DNA from: Coriobacteriales bacterium
Lineage (GTDB): Bacteria; Actinomycetota; Coriobacteriia; Coriobacteriales; UBA8131
Direction: 5' to 3'
Assembly (NCBI GenBank): GCA_031256715.1
Contig: JAIRQA010000098.1
Coordinates: 1 to 32,100 of the forward strand
DNA: 32,100 bases
In this document: positions 7,681 through 16,046 of the stretch, piece after piece
Numbering within the stretch: position 1 is the stretch's first letter
Layout: each line of letters opens with the position of its first letter
Made by a program: the position numbers and the translations under genes
The notes under the pieces: model-generated
Databases searched by the model: none
What the model saw: only the letters and a program-made list of their open reading frames with translations
What the model was told of the DNA's origin: nothing

Positions 7681-9487
7681 CGTCAACCTCAACTTTCTCT
7701 AACATGTTGATAAGATCTTGGCGCGAGTGTACACCAGTTTTTTGATAGATATGATAGATATGTGCCTTGGCAGTATGCCTTGAAACAACTAATTCGTTTT
7801 GAATATATTCTGCGTTGCGTCCCTTCGCCAATAAAAATAGCACTTCAGTCTCTTTTTGTGAAAGCCCAAATTTGGCTGACAGTGCCTTCACACGTTTACT
7901 CCAAATGCCTTGTCCGGCAAGTGGCTCGTCTTCTGGCACCAATAAGTAGGTAGTAAGCGCATGTGGATCACTTGTAGGTAGATGATGTTCTTTAGGGGCT
8001 AACTTAGGTTTTTGTGCTAGCCTACTACGCTTGTCTACAGGATAATGATCCTCAAAAACAAAAGAGGCTCCTATGGCAAAGATACCCAAAAGACAAAGTA
8101 GAAAGAAAATCTGCTGATTAAAACCGATTAAAAAATTCGCATCGTGCATATTGCTATTTTCGGTGCTACTAAGAAATAGATTGTGTGGCGCGAAGAATGC
8201 CAGATAGCATAAAACACAGCCAATTAGAAATCCGCAGGCGTTGCCAGCTCTACCAAAACCAAAGACCCGTATGGGGTTAAGGCGGTCGATGCGTACGTGT
8301 TCGGCAATAGCAGTAAGATTGATGATAAATACAACCATAAAAAAGCCAAGCAATACAGATAGTCCAAATATTTGAATATACCCAAAAGCACTACCAGAGA
8401 AAAACAATGGAGCTATAGTAACGATGACAACCGGCATATGCAATTTACTTAATGTGGTCTCGGTAATCAGGGAGTGGTGTGTTGTGTCCCAAATCACAAT
8501 TATGCTTGCGCTGATAACCGCAATTGCTGCCAAAATAATAGCAAAAATTCCTGTGCTTGAGCTAGCTAAAAAGCAAACTGCAAATCCTATCGCCATGCTA
8601 TAAAGCATGACCGAGACAATGGATTTCTTATGAATATTAAAGCGCTTGTCTGAAGCTATTGCCTTTACCTGAAGAGCTTTAGGTGGTTCTAATTGTGGCA
8701 GGATGCAGCTTATTGGTAGAGGTATTCTGGTTGCGTTTGCGCCAACACTTGCACCAACACTTGCGCCATCAGGGCGACATCGTGCAAATGTCGCAGTTAT
8801 AGATGCAAATGAAATCATAGACAGCCAAGCCAAAGAGAGTGTAATTAATGCTGCGGCTAAAGAAATTAAAAACGACATAATAAGCGTAAGGCACGCAGCT
8901 GCACCAACAGAGATTGCGCAAAAAAGTAAGATTCGTTGTTCGCCAATGGCACATAGAAAGCTGCTCCAAAGCAAAGCCATAAGACCTTGAGATAGACCCA
9001 TTAGGCAAAAGGCAAGAAAAAGTATGGCAATTGCGAATGGGTAAGTAAGCTCTAAGGTGTCCGAGTTTAGCCAGACTAATAGCAAAACTCCAACACAGCT
9101 TGATGACAAACTACCTAAAACCGTAAAAAGCGTGCCATGTCGCGAACTAAGTTTGTCTGAGAGGCGCCAGCAAACAAGAAGTGTTGCCAAAAGCGAAACA
9201 ATTAGAGGAATTCTGATAAGGTATTGCTGTATTCCTAGCGTAATCAAAGCGTTTGCAGGCGCAAAGGCAGGCGAAATTAGCACCATAAATGTCCAGGTCA
9301 TGTAGAGCGTAAAGCCAAGCAAACCAAAAACTATGGGCTTGCTAACTTCTACTGTGCCATTGTCTGCAATACTGCGTGTGAAGAAACCAGCTTTCTTGCT
9401 TTTATTTACTTTTTGGTTTATGCCATCGTTCCACGTGTTTGTTTGCATGCAAGGATAATGTTCGTTGTTGATAAGTGTTCTTAACAA
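7673..9487 (-). CDS. LuxR-family regulator with 12-TM membrane domain (first of a pair)
   Basis: 604 residues with the same layout as its downstream neighbour: a short soluble N-terminus, about twelve hydrophobic helices (about 50-475), a linker, and a C-terminal LuxR helix-turn-helix (SQKETEVLFLLAKGRNAEYI, then SRHTAKAHIYHIYQKTGVHS). The start appears to be TTG at 9487, because GGGAG lies 6 bases upstream of it, whereas the next in-frame ATG (9448) has no Shine-Dalgarno. A GASVGASVGAN segment reflects a short in-frame tandem DNA repeat near 8740-8765. The gene diverges from the Tat flavoprotein gene across a 391-bp region, making that reductase its likeliest target (inference). Whether the pair senses the same or different ligands cannot be told. 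Confidence 0.9.
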   Translation of the reverse strand: MLRTLINNEHYPCMQTNTWNDGINQKVNKSKKAGFFTRSIADNGTVEVSKPIVFGLLGFTLYMTWTFMVLISPAFAPANALITLGIQQYLIRIPLIVSLLATLLVCWRLSDKLSSRHGTLFTVLGSLSSSCVGVLLLVWLNSDTLELTYPFAIAILFLAFCLMGLSQGLMALLWSSFLCAIGEQRILLFCAISVGAAACLTLIMSFLISLAAALITLSLAWLSMISFASITATFARCRPDGASVGASVGANATRIPLPISCILPQLEPPKALQVKAIASDKRFNIHKKSIVSVMLYSMAIGFAVCFLASSSTGIFAIILAAIAVISASIIVIWDTTHHSLITETTLSKLHMPVVIVTIAPLFFSGSAFGYIQIFGLSVLLGFFMVVFIINLTAIAEHVRIDRLNPIRVFGFGRAGNACGFLIGCVLCYLAFFAPHNLFLSSTENSNMHDANFLIGFNQQIFFLLCLLGIFAIGASFVFEDHYPVDKRSRLAQKPKLAPKEHHLPTSDPHALTTYLLVPEDEPLAGQGIWSKRVKALSAKFGLSQKETEVLFLLAKGRNAEYIQNELVVSRHTAKAHIYHIYQKTGVHSRQDLINMLEKVEVDDE

Positions 9488-9540
9488 TGTTTACTCCCAA
9501 ACCTCTAACAATTAGCTGCTTATAATTGTTCCTGACTTAA

Positions 9541-9665
9541 CGCTGGCCTAACGCTAACGCTTAACGACACTTAACGACGCTCAACGACACTTAACGACGC
9601 CTGACACGCGTTTAACGCTAACGCTTAAAGACACTTAACACAGCGTTAACGCTTAACGTAACGTA
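9541..9665. repeat. Degenerate TTAACG-word array in the divergent promoter region
   Basis: Repeated words such as CTAACGCTTAACG and ACACTTAACGACG occur about ten times in 125 bp between the first LuxR gene and the flavoprotein promoter. They are close to TTAACG/CGTTAA half-sites and could be either a satellite or an array of regulator binding sites. Sequence alone does not decide. Confidence 0.5.
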
Positions 9666-9725
9666 ATGCTATTATGCTATTATGCTACTGTGCAAACTTG
9701 CTACTGTGCTTTTGAGCAGTACGTA

Positions 9726-9754
9726 TTGACACCTCTGAGGATCTTCGGTAATAT
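9726..9754 (+). promoter_or_regulatory. Near-consensus sigma-70-type promoter of the flavoprotein gene
   Basis: TTGACA (9726-9731) and TAATAT (9749-9754) are separated by exactly 17 bp. The predicted start near 9761 gives a leader of about 118 bases. The perfect -35 implies strong basal activity, so control by the neighbouring LuxR proteins might be repressive or act through the leader. Confidence 0.75.
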
Positions 9755-9878
9755 AAACCTTCTTGGAGGAAATCTTCTTGTCATGATATCAGAAAGAAGT
9801 GCGAAAAACTACGTCCGTCGCTTTACCCCGCATTAACAAAAAACGAAAGCAACAATCAAGAGTAATGAAAGGGAATAT

Positions 9879-11765
9879 ATGACTAAGAGCAATAACATGA
9901 GTCAAACTCGTAGAGATTTCATTAAGACCGCCGCCTTAGGTGCAAGCGCCGCCGTAGGTGCAAGTCTTTGGGGGGGCTGCTCTTCATCTACTAACCCAGC
10001 GCAAGCTGGTGCAGACCATACAGCGCAAGGCAATGGTTTCGTGGGCTATGGAACAGGCGCTAAAGGAGACCTATCTGCGCTGGTTGTTATAGAAGACGGT
10101 GCCATTAAAAGCGTCGCTCCCGGGCCAAACCTAGAAAGCCAAGGTCCAGGCGAAACCGCGTTTAAGTTGCTCTCGCAAAGGGTTGTTGATGCCCAGTCTA
10201 TTAATGTCGATGCCATATCAGGAGCCACGCTTACCAGCTTGGGGTACCTTTCGGCAATTAAAGAGGCCGTAGAGTCTGCGGGCATGACTGAAGCGTTTGA
10301 CACACCGGTTGCTTCTGAAGTCGTCAAGCGCGAAGATGCAGAATACGATGTTGTGGTCGTAGGCGCTGGCGGCGCTGGTCTCATGGCTGCCATGACATTG
10401 ATCTATCCAAATTATGATAACGTTAAATCAGAGATCAAAGTTATTGTGCTAGAAAAGCTTGACATTGTTGGCGGATCGACCAGCCTCTCGTACGGCGGTT
10501 GTGCGGTTGGCGATGGCTTACAAGCGAATGACACAATGGGGTATCATGTCACGCCGGAAGAGATGGTTGATCTACTTAGGAAGCGCAACTCCGATGGCGT
10601 TAATGAGCCTTTAGCCAAAGCGATTTTTACCAAGTCGCCCGATACCGTCGCTCGCATTAGTGCCTTTGGAGGGCCTTATGCAACAAGTTATACTGGCAGC
10701 GTTAAGAAATACAGCGGCTACACCTACCTTCAAATGGATGCAAACCTTAACATTTTATTAAGCGAGGTTGACAAAGCTGGTTTGGGCATGTACTCAAACC
10801 AGGGCGGCTTTGCTTTGGCTCACTTTTTAGAGACAAAAGTACGGCAATCCGGTTGCGAGATACGCACGGGAGCTAAGGCTGCTAAATTGCTCGCGCAAGG
10901 CAATAAGGTTTTGGGAGTACACGTTATAGAAGGTACAACAGAATATGACCTGAAGGCCAAAAAAGTCATTTTAGCTTGCGGTGGCTTTACGCAAAATAGC
11001 GACTATATGAAAGAGCTGACGGGAGATTTAATACCAAAGTACACTCCTTGGTGCTCTGCAGGTGCAACAGGAGACGCGTTTACTTTAACCAAAGACCTTA
11101 ATACTACGCGTGTTGGCAAGGGTGCGCTGGTTTATTTCAGCCTGGGCACGCAACTTGGCATGTTCGCGGACCTGAACAACATCTTTCGTCAGCGCAAGCA
11201 AATAGTTGTTAATGAAGAGGGTCAGCGCATGGTTGATGAAAACCAAGATGAATATGCGATCGCTTATCACATCAGTCAGGCAACCAATGGCCATGCCTTT
11301 GCTATTATCGACAGCGAAAACCCCAACGTAGGAGTCTTTCAGAAATGGATTGAGCGTGGCAAGGTTGTTAAAGCAGACACCATTAAAGAGTTGGCAGAGA
11401 AATATGGCATCGATCACGCTGGATTAGAAGCGACAATAAAGGCATATAACACTGCCTACGAAAACGGCGAATCCCCCGAATTTGATACACCGTTAGAGGC
11501 AATGTATCCTGTGAAAACCGGTCCCTTCTATGCTGGCGAGATATCCTGCTGCATTATTGGCAGCCTGGTAGGTCTTAAAGTAAACGAGAACTGTCAGATA
11601 ATAGGTGAAAATGACACGCCTATAGAAGATCTTTACGGAGTTGGTGAAGTTTGCTTGGGAGGAAACATTCTTTCTATGCTATATTCCGGAGGCTGCAGTA
11701 TTGCTACTGCTTTAAACTCAGGACGTATTAGCGCCGAGCATATAGCCAAAACCATCAACAAATAG
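9879..11765 (+). CDS. Tat-exported FAD-dependent reductase with FMN-binding domain (fumarate reductase-like flavoprotein)
   Basis: 628 residues. The Tat signal is TRRDFIKTAALG (10-21) with a hydrophobic stretch before a GGCSSS segment that could be lipidated, though the lipobox is not ideal. An FMN-binding domain follows (about 52-135) with the covalent flavinylation motif ISGATLTS (T117). Next is a FAD_binding_2 dinucleotide fold starting DVVVVGAGGAGLMA (about 157-170), ending in a GGCSIATALNSGR FAD-contact segment. Such proteins act outside the membrane as terminal reductases for organic acceptors in anaerobic respiration. The HGxNRLGG-type segment of true fumarate reductases is not visible; the region reads CLGGNILSMLYSGG, so the acceptor is probably not fumarate. 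AAAGGGA precedes the ATG; M7 is a possible alternative start. No cytochrome gene adjoins it. Confidence 0.92.
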   Translation: MTKSNNMSQTRRDFIKTAALGASAAVGASLWGGCSSSTNPAQAGADHTAQGNGFVGYGTGAKGDLSALVVIEDGAIKSVAPGPNLESQGPGETAFKLLSQRVVDAQSINVDAISGATLTSLGYLSAIKEAVESAGMTEAFDTPVASEVVKREDAEYDVVVVGAGGAGLMAAMTLIYPNYDNVKSEIKVIVLEKLDIVGGSTSLSYGGCAVGDGLQANDTMGYHVTPEEMVDLLRKRNSDGVNEPLAKAIFTKSPDTVARISAFGGPYATSYTGSVKKYSGYTYLQMDANLNILLSEVDKAGLGMYSNQGGFALAHFLETKVRQSGCEIRTGAKAAKLLAQGNKVLGVHVIEGTTEYDLKAKKVILACGGFTQNSDYMKELTGDLIPKYTPWCSAGATGDAFTLTKDLNTTRVGKGALVYFSLGTQLGMFADLNNIFRQRKQIVVNEEGQRMVDENQDEYAIAYHISQATNGHAFAIIDSENPNVGVFQKWIERGKVVKADTIKELAEKYGIDHAGLEATIKAYNTAYENGESPEFDTPLEAMYPVKTGPFYAGEISCCIIGSLVGLKVNENCQIIGENDTPIEDLYGVGEVCLGGNILSMLYSGGCSIATALNSGRISAEHIAKTINK

Positions 11766-11842
11766 GGATTCGGCTAGCTAGTGTGCTAGTGTGCTAGTGT
11801 ACCATAGCCAAAACCATCAACAAATAGGGATTCGGCTAGCTA
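11742..11842. repeat. 39-bp direct repeat duplicating the 3' end of the flavoprotein gene
   Basis: Bases 11742-11780, which include the last codons and the TAG stop, recur without mismatch at 11804-11842. The 23-bp spacer is made of GTGTGCTA units. The second copy lies in non-coding DNA. Confidence 0.9.
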
Positions 11843-11865
11843 TAACCTGCAGGTTTAGCTTGGCG

Positions 11866-12096
11866 GTTCACGCCCCCCCATGCGGGAGGAATGCAAGGTG
11901 AAAAGAGTTCGGGGATTAAGCAAATTTGTATGCGGGACGCTGTGGACAGCGTCCCCTACGAAGGAAATGCAAGCAGGAAATACTTCGGGGCTTATGCAAA
12001 CGGGCCGCTGTGGATAGCGTCCCGCCAGTCGGCAATAATGTCATCTGCACTGAATGATAATTGTCGTAGGGGACGCTGTCCACAGCGTCCCCTACG
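11866..12096. repeat. Composite family-a REP element
   Basis: It begins with GTTCACGCCCCCC (11866-11878), the inverse of the end of the 384-581 array. Hairpins follow at 11934-11955, 12002-12023 (degenerate) and 12065-12096. The last is a 32-base palindrome with perfect 15-base arms. The spacers match those of the first array. ORFs through this block are repeat translations. It accounts for nearly all of the 11766-12192 gap. Confidence 0.85.
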
Positions 12097-12175
12097 GGGT
12101 GGGGCTTAGTACAGTAACGCTTGGTTAAACTTGTGGCAGACCACTGTACTTCTCAACAAATATTTTATAGAAAAT

Positions 12176-12192
12176 CGTGGTATGATTCTTGC
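12176..12192 (+). promoter_or_regulatory. Extended -10 element immediately before the HipA-like gene (possible leaderless start)
   Basis: TGGTATGAT (12178-12186) fits an extended -10 (TGN plus TATGAT). Only six bases separate it from the ATG at 12193, and there is no Shine-Dalgarno. That spacing would place transcription initiation at or near the start codon, as in leaderless actinobacterial mRNAs. No clear -35 is visible. Confidence 0.35.
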
Positions 12193-13422
12193 ATGAAGTA
12201 TTCCTTAATGCACAAAAAGATTCCTGTTTTGGAACTAGAGATTGACGAGGAAACATCTAACATTCTAAGCATTGGCGATGTTTTTGCGCCTGAGCGCATT
12301 CCTATAGGTGTTCAGGTAGACAACTTTAAGCCAAATCGTGCCTCGCTTAATCGCTGGTGGTTGGGCAGGGCGATTCCTGCTAGCCGCTTGGGATTGCGTG
12401 ATGCGTTAGAGTTAATGAATGTTTCATCTACCGGACTGTTGCTTTTAAAATGCTTTGGGCTTAGCCTTTCGGATCAGTATTGGGTCGATTCGCACGAAAA
12501 GCATCTGAATTGGGACGAAGTTAATTTTTTCGAGAATAGCTTTAGCGAAGACGTTGGCAATGCTCTTTTTGGGCACGCATCAGGCAGCAAAAAGATTAGT
12601 TTGGAGTCTCCGGATAATACTTCAGATGGCTGGCTAAAGAAAAAGTGGATTGTTTCTGGTAAGCGCAGGCTGTTGGTAAAAGGTGGCAGCGAACTAATAT
12701 CGTCGTTGTGTGTATTATCCGTTAGCTGTAAGCGCAGGCTGTTGGTAAAAGGTGGCAGCGAACCGGCATATCAAGAACCGCTTAATGAAGTTTTGGCGTC
12801 AAGTATTCTTAAACGTCTTGGAATACATCATGCTAACTATGAGCTTGCTTGGGATGGCGAGAGGCCTTTGTCGATTTGCGAAGACTTCATTACCAAAAAA
12901 ACAGAACTGATTAGTGCTTGGAGTATTTATAAGAGCGGTACGAAAAAAAGGAATATCTCTGACTATAGTTATTTTTTGCAGCGTTGCGAGGAGTTAGGTA
13001 TTCCTTTAATTCGTGAGGGGATAGAAAGAATGTTGGTGTTAGACTACATAGTTGTTAATACCGACCGTCACTACAATAATTTTGGTATGGTTCGCGATGC
13101 AGATACCTTACAGTGGCTTGGCTTTGCGCCTATCTTTGATAGCGGCACGTCTATGTGGCACAATCAGTTTGCAAATCGCATTAATGGCTTAATGGATCAG
13201 AAGTCTAAGCCGTTTAATACCAAACATAGCTCGCAAATTAAACATGTTACAGACTTTAGCTGGCTAGATTTTCAAGCGCTTAAAGGCATAGACGATGAAT
13301 ACTCAGAGCTGCTGGCGCAAAGCGTTTTTATAGATGATGCGCGTCGCAGTGCGCTATGCTTGGCGCTTAACCAACGTATCCAGATGCTTGCCAATATCGT
13401 TGCTAGACGCCGGAAATCGTGA
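12193..13422 (+). CDS. HipA-like Ser/Thr kinase-domain protein with an internal duplication
   Basis: 409 residues from the ATG at 12193 (a longer frame from TTG 12121 is unsupported). The N-terminal part (about 1-130; MHKKIPVLELEIDE, WWLGRAIPASR, LSLSDQYW) is the form found in HipA-domain proteins of clostridia and Coriobacteriia. The C-terminal kinase-like domain has the catalytic NTDRHYNNFG (about 289-298) and a metal-site FDSGTS (about 315-320). RRLLVKGGSE, in the presumed nucleotide-binding strand and loop, occurs twice (about 158-167 and 181-190) because 33 bases at 12661-12693 recur at 12730-12762. The frame is kept and 23 residues are added. No HipB-like antitoxin adjoins it. Such proteins are often toxins or phage-defence kinases, but this one's substrate and activity are unknown. 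Confidence 0.8.
   Translation: MKYSLMHKKIPVLELEIDEETSNILSIGDVFAPERIPIGVQVDNFKPNRASLNRWWLGRAIPASRLGLRDALELMNVSSTGLLLLKCFGLSLSDQYWVDSHEKHLNWDEVNFFENSFSEDVGNALFGHASGSKKISLESPDNTSDGWLKKKWIVSGKRRLLVKGGSELISSLCVLSVSCKRRLLVKGGSEPAYQEPLNEVLASSILKRLGIHHANYELAWDGERPLSICEDFITKKTELISAWSIYKSGTKKRNISDYSYFLQRCEELGIPLIREGIERMLVLDYIVVNTDRHYNNFGMVRDADTLQWLGFAPIFDSGTSMWHNQFANRINGLMDQKSKPFNTKHSSQIKHVTDFSWLDFQALKGIDDEYSELLAQSVFIDDARRSALCLALNQRIQMLANIVARRRKS
12661..12762 (+). repeat. In-frame 33-bp direct repeat inside the HipA-like gene
   Basis: Bases 12661-12693 and 12730-12762 are identical and start 69 bp apart, so one copy plus a 36-base spacer forms a multiple-of-three insertion at the expected nucleotide-binding loop. 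Confidence 0.9.
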
Positions 13423-13469
13423 CGCGAAAATGTTAGAGTAATCAGAAAATCGTGACGCAAAAATGTTAG
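13414..13469. repeat. 23-bp direct repeat duplicating the 3' end of the HipA-like gene
   Basis: 13414-13436, spanning the last codons and the TGA stop (13420-13422), recurs with one mismatch at 13447-13469. Further short repeats fill the gap to 13687, including a 15-bp tandem CTTGGCAGTTAAGAG pair at 13624-13653. Confidence 0.85.
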
Positions 13470-13687
13470 TGCAATCTAACTTAGCGCAATCTTACAACCT
13501 CTCTCGCCCATAAACTACACCACAGGTATGTGCAATCTAAGTAATTAGTACGGTAGTGCTAATGACAGCTAGTCCTTCTCTACAATAAAATTATTCGCCA
13601 ATAACGCAAGGTAAGTGGTTCTGCTTGGCAGTTAAGAGCTTGGCAGTTTAGAGCCTTTTAGGCGATGCGTGTAGAGGAAGGAGTTGC

Positions 13688-16045
13688 ATGAAAACGAAGG
13701 CTACGCCGGCAATCAAGTTGGATAGTTTGGCTGAGGTTAATGATTTGGGTAAACCTTGGCGCTATGAGGAGGATGGGTTAACCGTAACTCGTTCTAGCAT
13801 CTGGACGCCACCTGGTTGTCATCCGGTAGGTTGCGGTCTTAAACTTTATGTTGATAAAAGCGGCAGACTCGTGCGCGTAGAGGGCGACGAGAATCATCCG
13901 GTTACTCAGGGGCGTCTTTGTCCGCGCTGCATTGCTATGAAAGATTATGTTTACAATCCATCGCGTGTAAAAAGGCCGCTAAAGCGCGACCCTAAAGATC
14001 GCGGGCAGGCAGACAAGTGGGTAGAGTGCAGCTGGGAAGAAGCCTTGGACCTTATCGAAAAAGAATATAAGCGCATTACCGGCCAGTATGGTCGTGAGTC
14101 TATGATTATCTTTGTGGGTACAGGTCGCGAGGGCGGCACACTGCTGCCTTACGCCACCATGTCTTTTTGCACACCAAATTTCTGTTATTCGCAAAGTGGC
14201 TATGCCTGTTACACGCCGCGTTTGGCAGCCTGTGCTTATATTACCGGCATTCCGTATCCAGAGCTAGACTACGCTGCCGGCTTGCCTGGCCGTTACGACG
14301 ATCCACAGTACGAGGTTCCTGAGGTAATTATGCTTTGGGGTAAGGAACCTTTGCCATCTAACCCAGATGGTTTCTTTGGCCACGCGGTTACAGATTTAAT
14401 GAAGCGTGGCGCGCGCCTGATTAGCGTAGACCCTCGTGTAACTTGGCTGTCTGCTCATGCCGATTATCACCTGCGTCTGCGTCCTGGTACAGACACCGCA
14501 CTTGGCCTGGCAATGATTGACACCATCATTAAAGAAGAGCTGTACGACAAGGATTTTGTTGAGTATTGGTGCTACGGCTTTGAGGCCTTAGCCGAACGCG
14601 CAGCAACTATGCCAGCCGAGCGTGCCGCCGAGATTTGCGGCATAGACGCAAACTACATTAAAGCAGCCGCCCGCATGTACGCTAACGCCAAGCCGGCAGG
14701 TATACTTTGGGGTCTGGCTGTAGACCAAAAGAAAAATGGCATGCAAAATGGTCAGGTAATAGTAGACCTTATGGCCATAACCGGCAATATCGACCGCCCC
14801 GGAGGTCAGGTTGTAGGCGACATTAACTCTGGTCTTAACGAGGGCGGTTTTGGTTTTGACAAGGGTATTGGACCGGAACTTGGCGCCAAGATGATAGGCA
14901 TTAAAGAATACCCGGGTTACTGCAACCTAATTCTTAATGCTCAGGCAGATCTTGCCTTGGTGGCTTTAGAGACCGATAAACCATATCCCGTGCGCATGGG
15001 CATGTATACCGGCAACAACCTGATGGCTTGCACATCTGGTGAACCTCGCCGTTGGCACGATGCGATTTTGCGCTCACTTGAGTTTTGCATTGGCGTGGAT
15101 TGTTTTATCACCCCCTCTATTCAGGCTTCTTGCGACGTCTTTTTGCCACTGGCAACTGTTGTAGAGCGCGACGGCTGTCTTTTTGCCGAGTATGGCGCGG
15201 CACCGCTATACTTTGGTGCCTGCAACAAGGCTATAGACCCAGATGGCACCAAGAGCGATTTGCAGATTGCCTTTGAGCTGGGCAAGCGCTTAAACCCGCA
15301 TATGTGGGAAGATTACAACGATGTTTATGATTTCATAAACGATTTGCGCTTGGGCAAGAAGTTTACCTTTGATGAGCTGCATAAAGAGGTAACCTTGCAG
15401 CAAGATATCTCTTACTTTAAGTATGAACGCGGCGATTTGCGCCGCGACGGCGGCCTTGGATTTAATACGCCCTCTGGCAGAATTGAACTATATTGTGGTG
15501 CATATGCGCAATTTGGAGACGACCCCTTGCCATACTATGAAGAGCCGCCGTTCTCGCCTGTTTCTACACCGGAGCTAATGGCAGACTATCCCTTTGTGCT
15601 TACCACAGGCGCACGTACTTATGCCTTCTTTCACAGCGAGCATCGTCAGATTCCCTACTTGCGCGAGCTTAATCCCGACCCTATTGTCGAGGTTAATCCA
15701 GATGTTGCTCTGCGTTTGGGCATTGCCGATGGCCAGTGGTGCGAAGTTTACAATATGTTTGGCTCGGCGGTGCTTAAGGCTAAAATAACCCAAGCCGTAG
15801 ACAAAAACACTATTCATGCCCAGCATGGTTGGTGGTTTCCGGAGCTTAATCCAAATGATGTTGAGAAGGACGGCCCGTACCACACCTTTCGTTCTAACAT
15901 AAACAATCTTAACCCCAATGGCTATCAGGGCAAGATTGGCTTTGGCGCTCCCTATAAGTGCATGATTTGCAATATTAAACCTGTCGAGAAAAGCTATGAC
16001 ACCAACATGGCAGATGTCTGGGCGAAATTCGGAAAGCTGGTGTAG
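13688..16045 (+). CDS. Molybdopterin oxidoreductase (DMSO reductase superfamily), large subunit 1
   Basis: 785 residues, no signal peptide, so cytosolic. Four N-terminal cysteines (C44, C49, then C78 and C81 in GRLCPRC) likely hold a [4Fe-4S] cluster, with an unusual CX4C...CX2C spacing. Bis-MGD-binding regions follow: VGTGREGG, VIMLWGKEP, SVDPRVTW, LRPGTDTAL, DLMAITGNIDRPGGQ, and the C-terminal molydop_binding domain with FHSEHRQ and NPDVALRLGIADGQW. C174 in GYACYTPR is conserved in the second enzyme of this cluster and is my candidate Mo ligand (inference). Family members reduce, hydroxylate, transhydroxylate or hydrate organic or inorganic substrates; the closest style is the TAT-less acetylene hydratase/transhydroxylase-like group, with low certainty. 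AGGAAGGAG precedes the ATG. The Fe-S gene starts one base after its stop. Confidence 0.92.
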   Translation: MKTKATPAIKLDSLAEVNDLGKPWRYEEDGLTVTRSSIWTPPGCHPVGCGLKLYVDKSGRLVRVEGDENHPVTQGRLCPRCIAMKDYVYNPSRVKRPLKRDPKDRGQADKWVECSWEEALDLIEKEYKRITGQYGRESMIIFVGTGREGGTLLPYATMSFCTPNFCYSQSGYACYTPRLAACAYITGIPYPELDYAAGLPGRYDDPQYEVPEVIMLWGKEPLPSNPDGFFGHAVTDLMKRGARLISVDPRVTWLSAHADYHLRLRPGTDTALGLAMIDTIIKEELYDKDFVEYWCYGFEALAERAATMPAERAAEICGIDANYIKAAARMYANAKPAGILWGLAVDQKKNGMQNGQVIVDLMAITGNIDRPGGQVVGDINSGLNEGGFGFDKGIGPELGAKMIGIKEYPGYCNLILNAQADLALVALETDKPYPVRMGMYTGNNLMACTSGEPRRWHDAILRSLEFCIGVDCFITPSIQASCDVFLPLATVVERDGCLFAEYGAAPLYFGACNKAIDPDGTKSDLQIAFELGKRLNPHMWEDYNDVYDFINDLRLGKKFTFDELHKEVTLQQDISYFKYERGDLRRDGGLGFNTPSGRIELYCGAYAQFGDDPLPYYEEPPFSPVSTPELMADYPFVLTTGARTYAFFHSEHRQIPYLRELNPDPIVEVNPDVALRLGIADGQWCEVYNMFGSAVLKAKITQAVDKNTIHAQHGWWFPELNPNDVEKDGPYHTFRSNINNLNPNGYQGKIGFGAPYKCMICNIKPVEKSYDTNMADVWAKFGKLV

Positions 16046-16046
16046 T

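Noticed and set aside
11891-12109. A 72-residue ORF upstream of the HipA-like gene as an antitoxin partner
   Set aside because: It is translated REP spacer and hairpin, nearly the same peptide as in the first array, not a HipB-like helix-turn-helix.
15996-16046. Upstream extension of the Fe-S subunit into the molybdoenzyme gene
   Set aside because: The ATG at 16047 immediately precedes the conserved GLLIDYEYCTGC start typical of these subunits, and the extension is out-of-frame coding of the neighbour.
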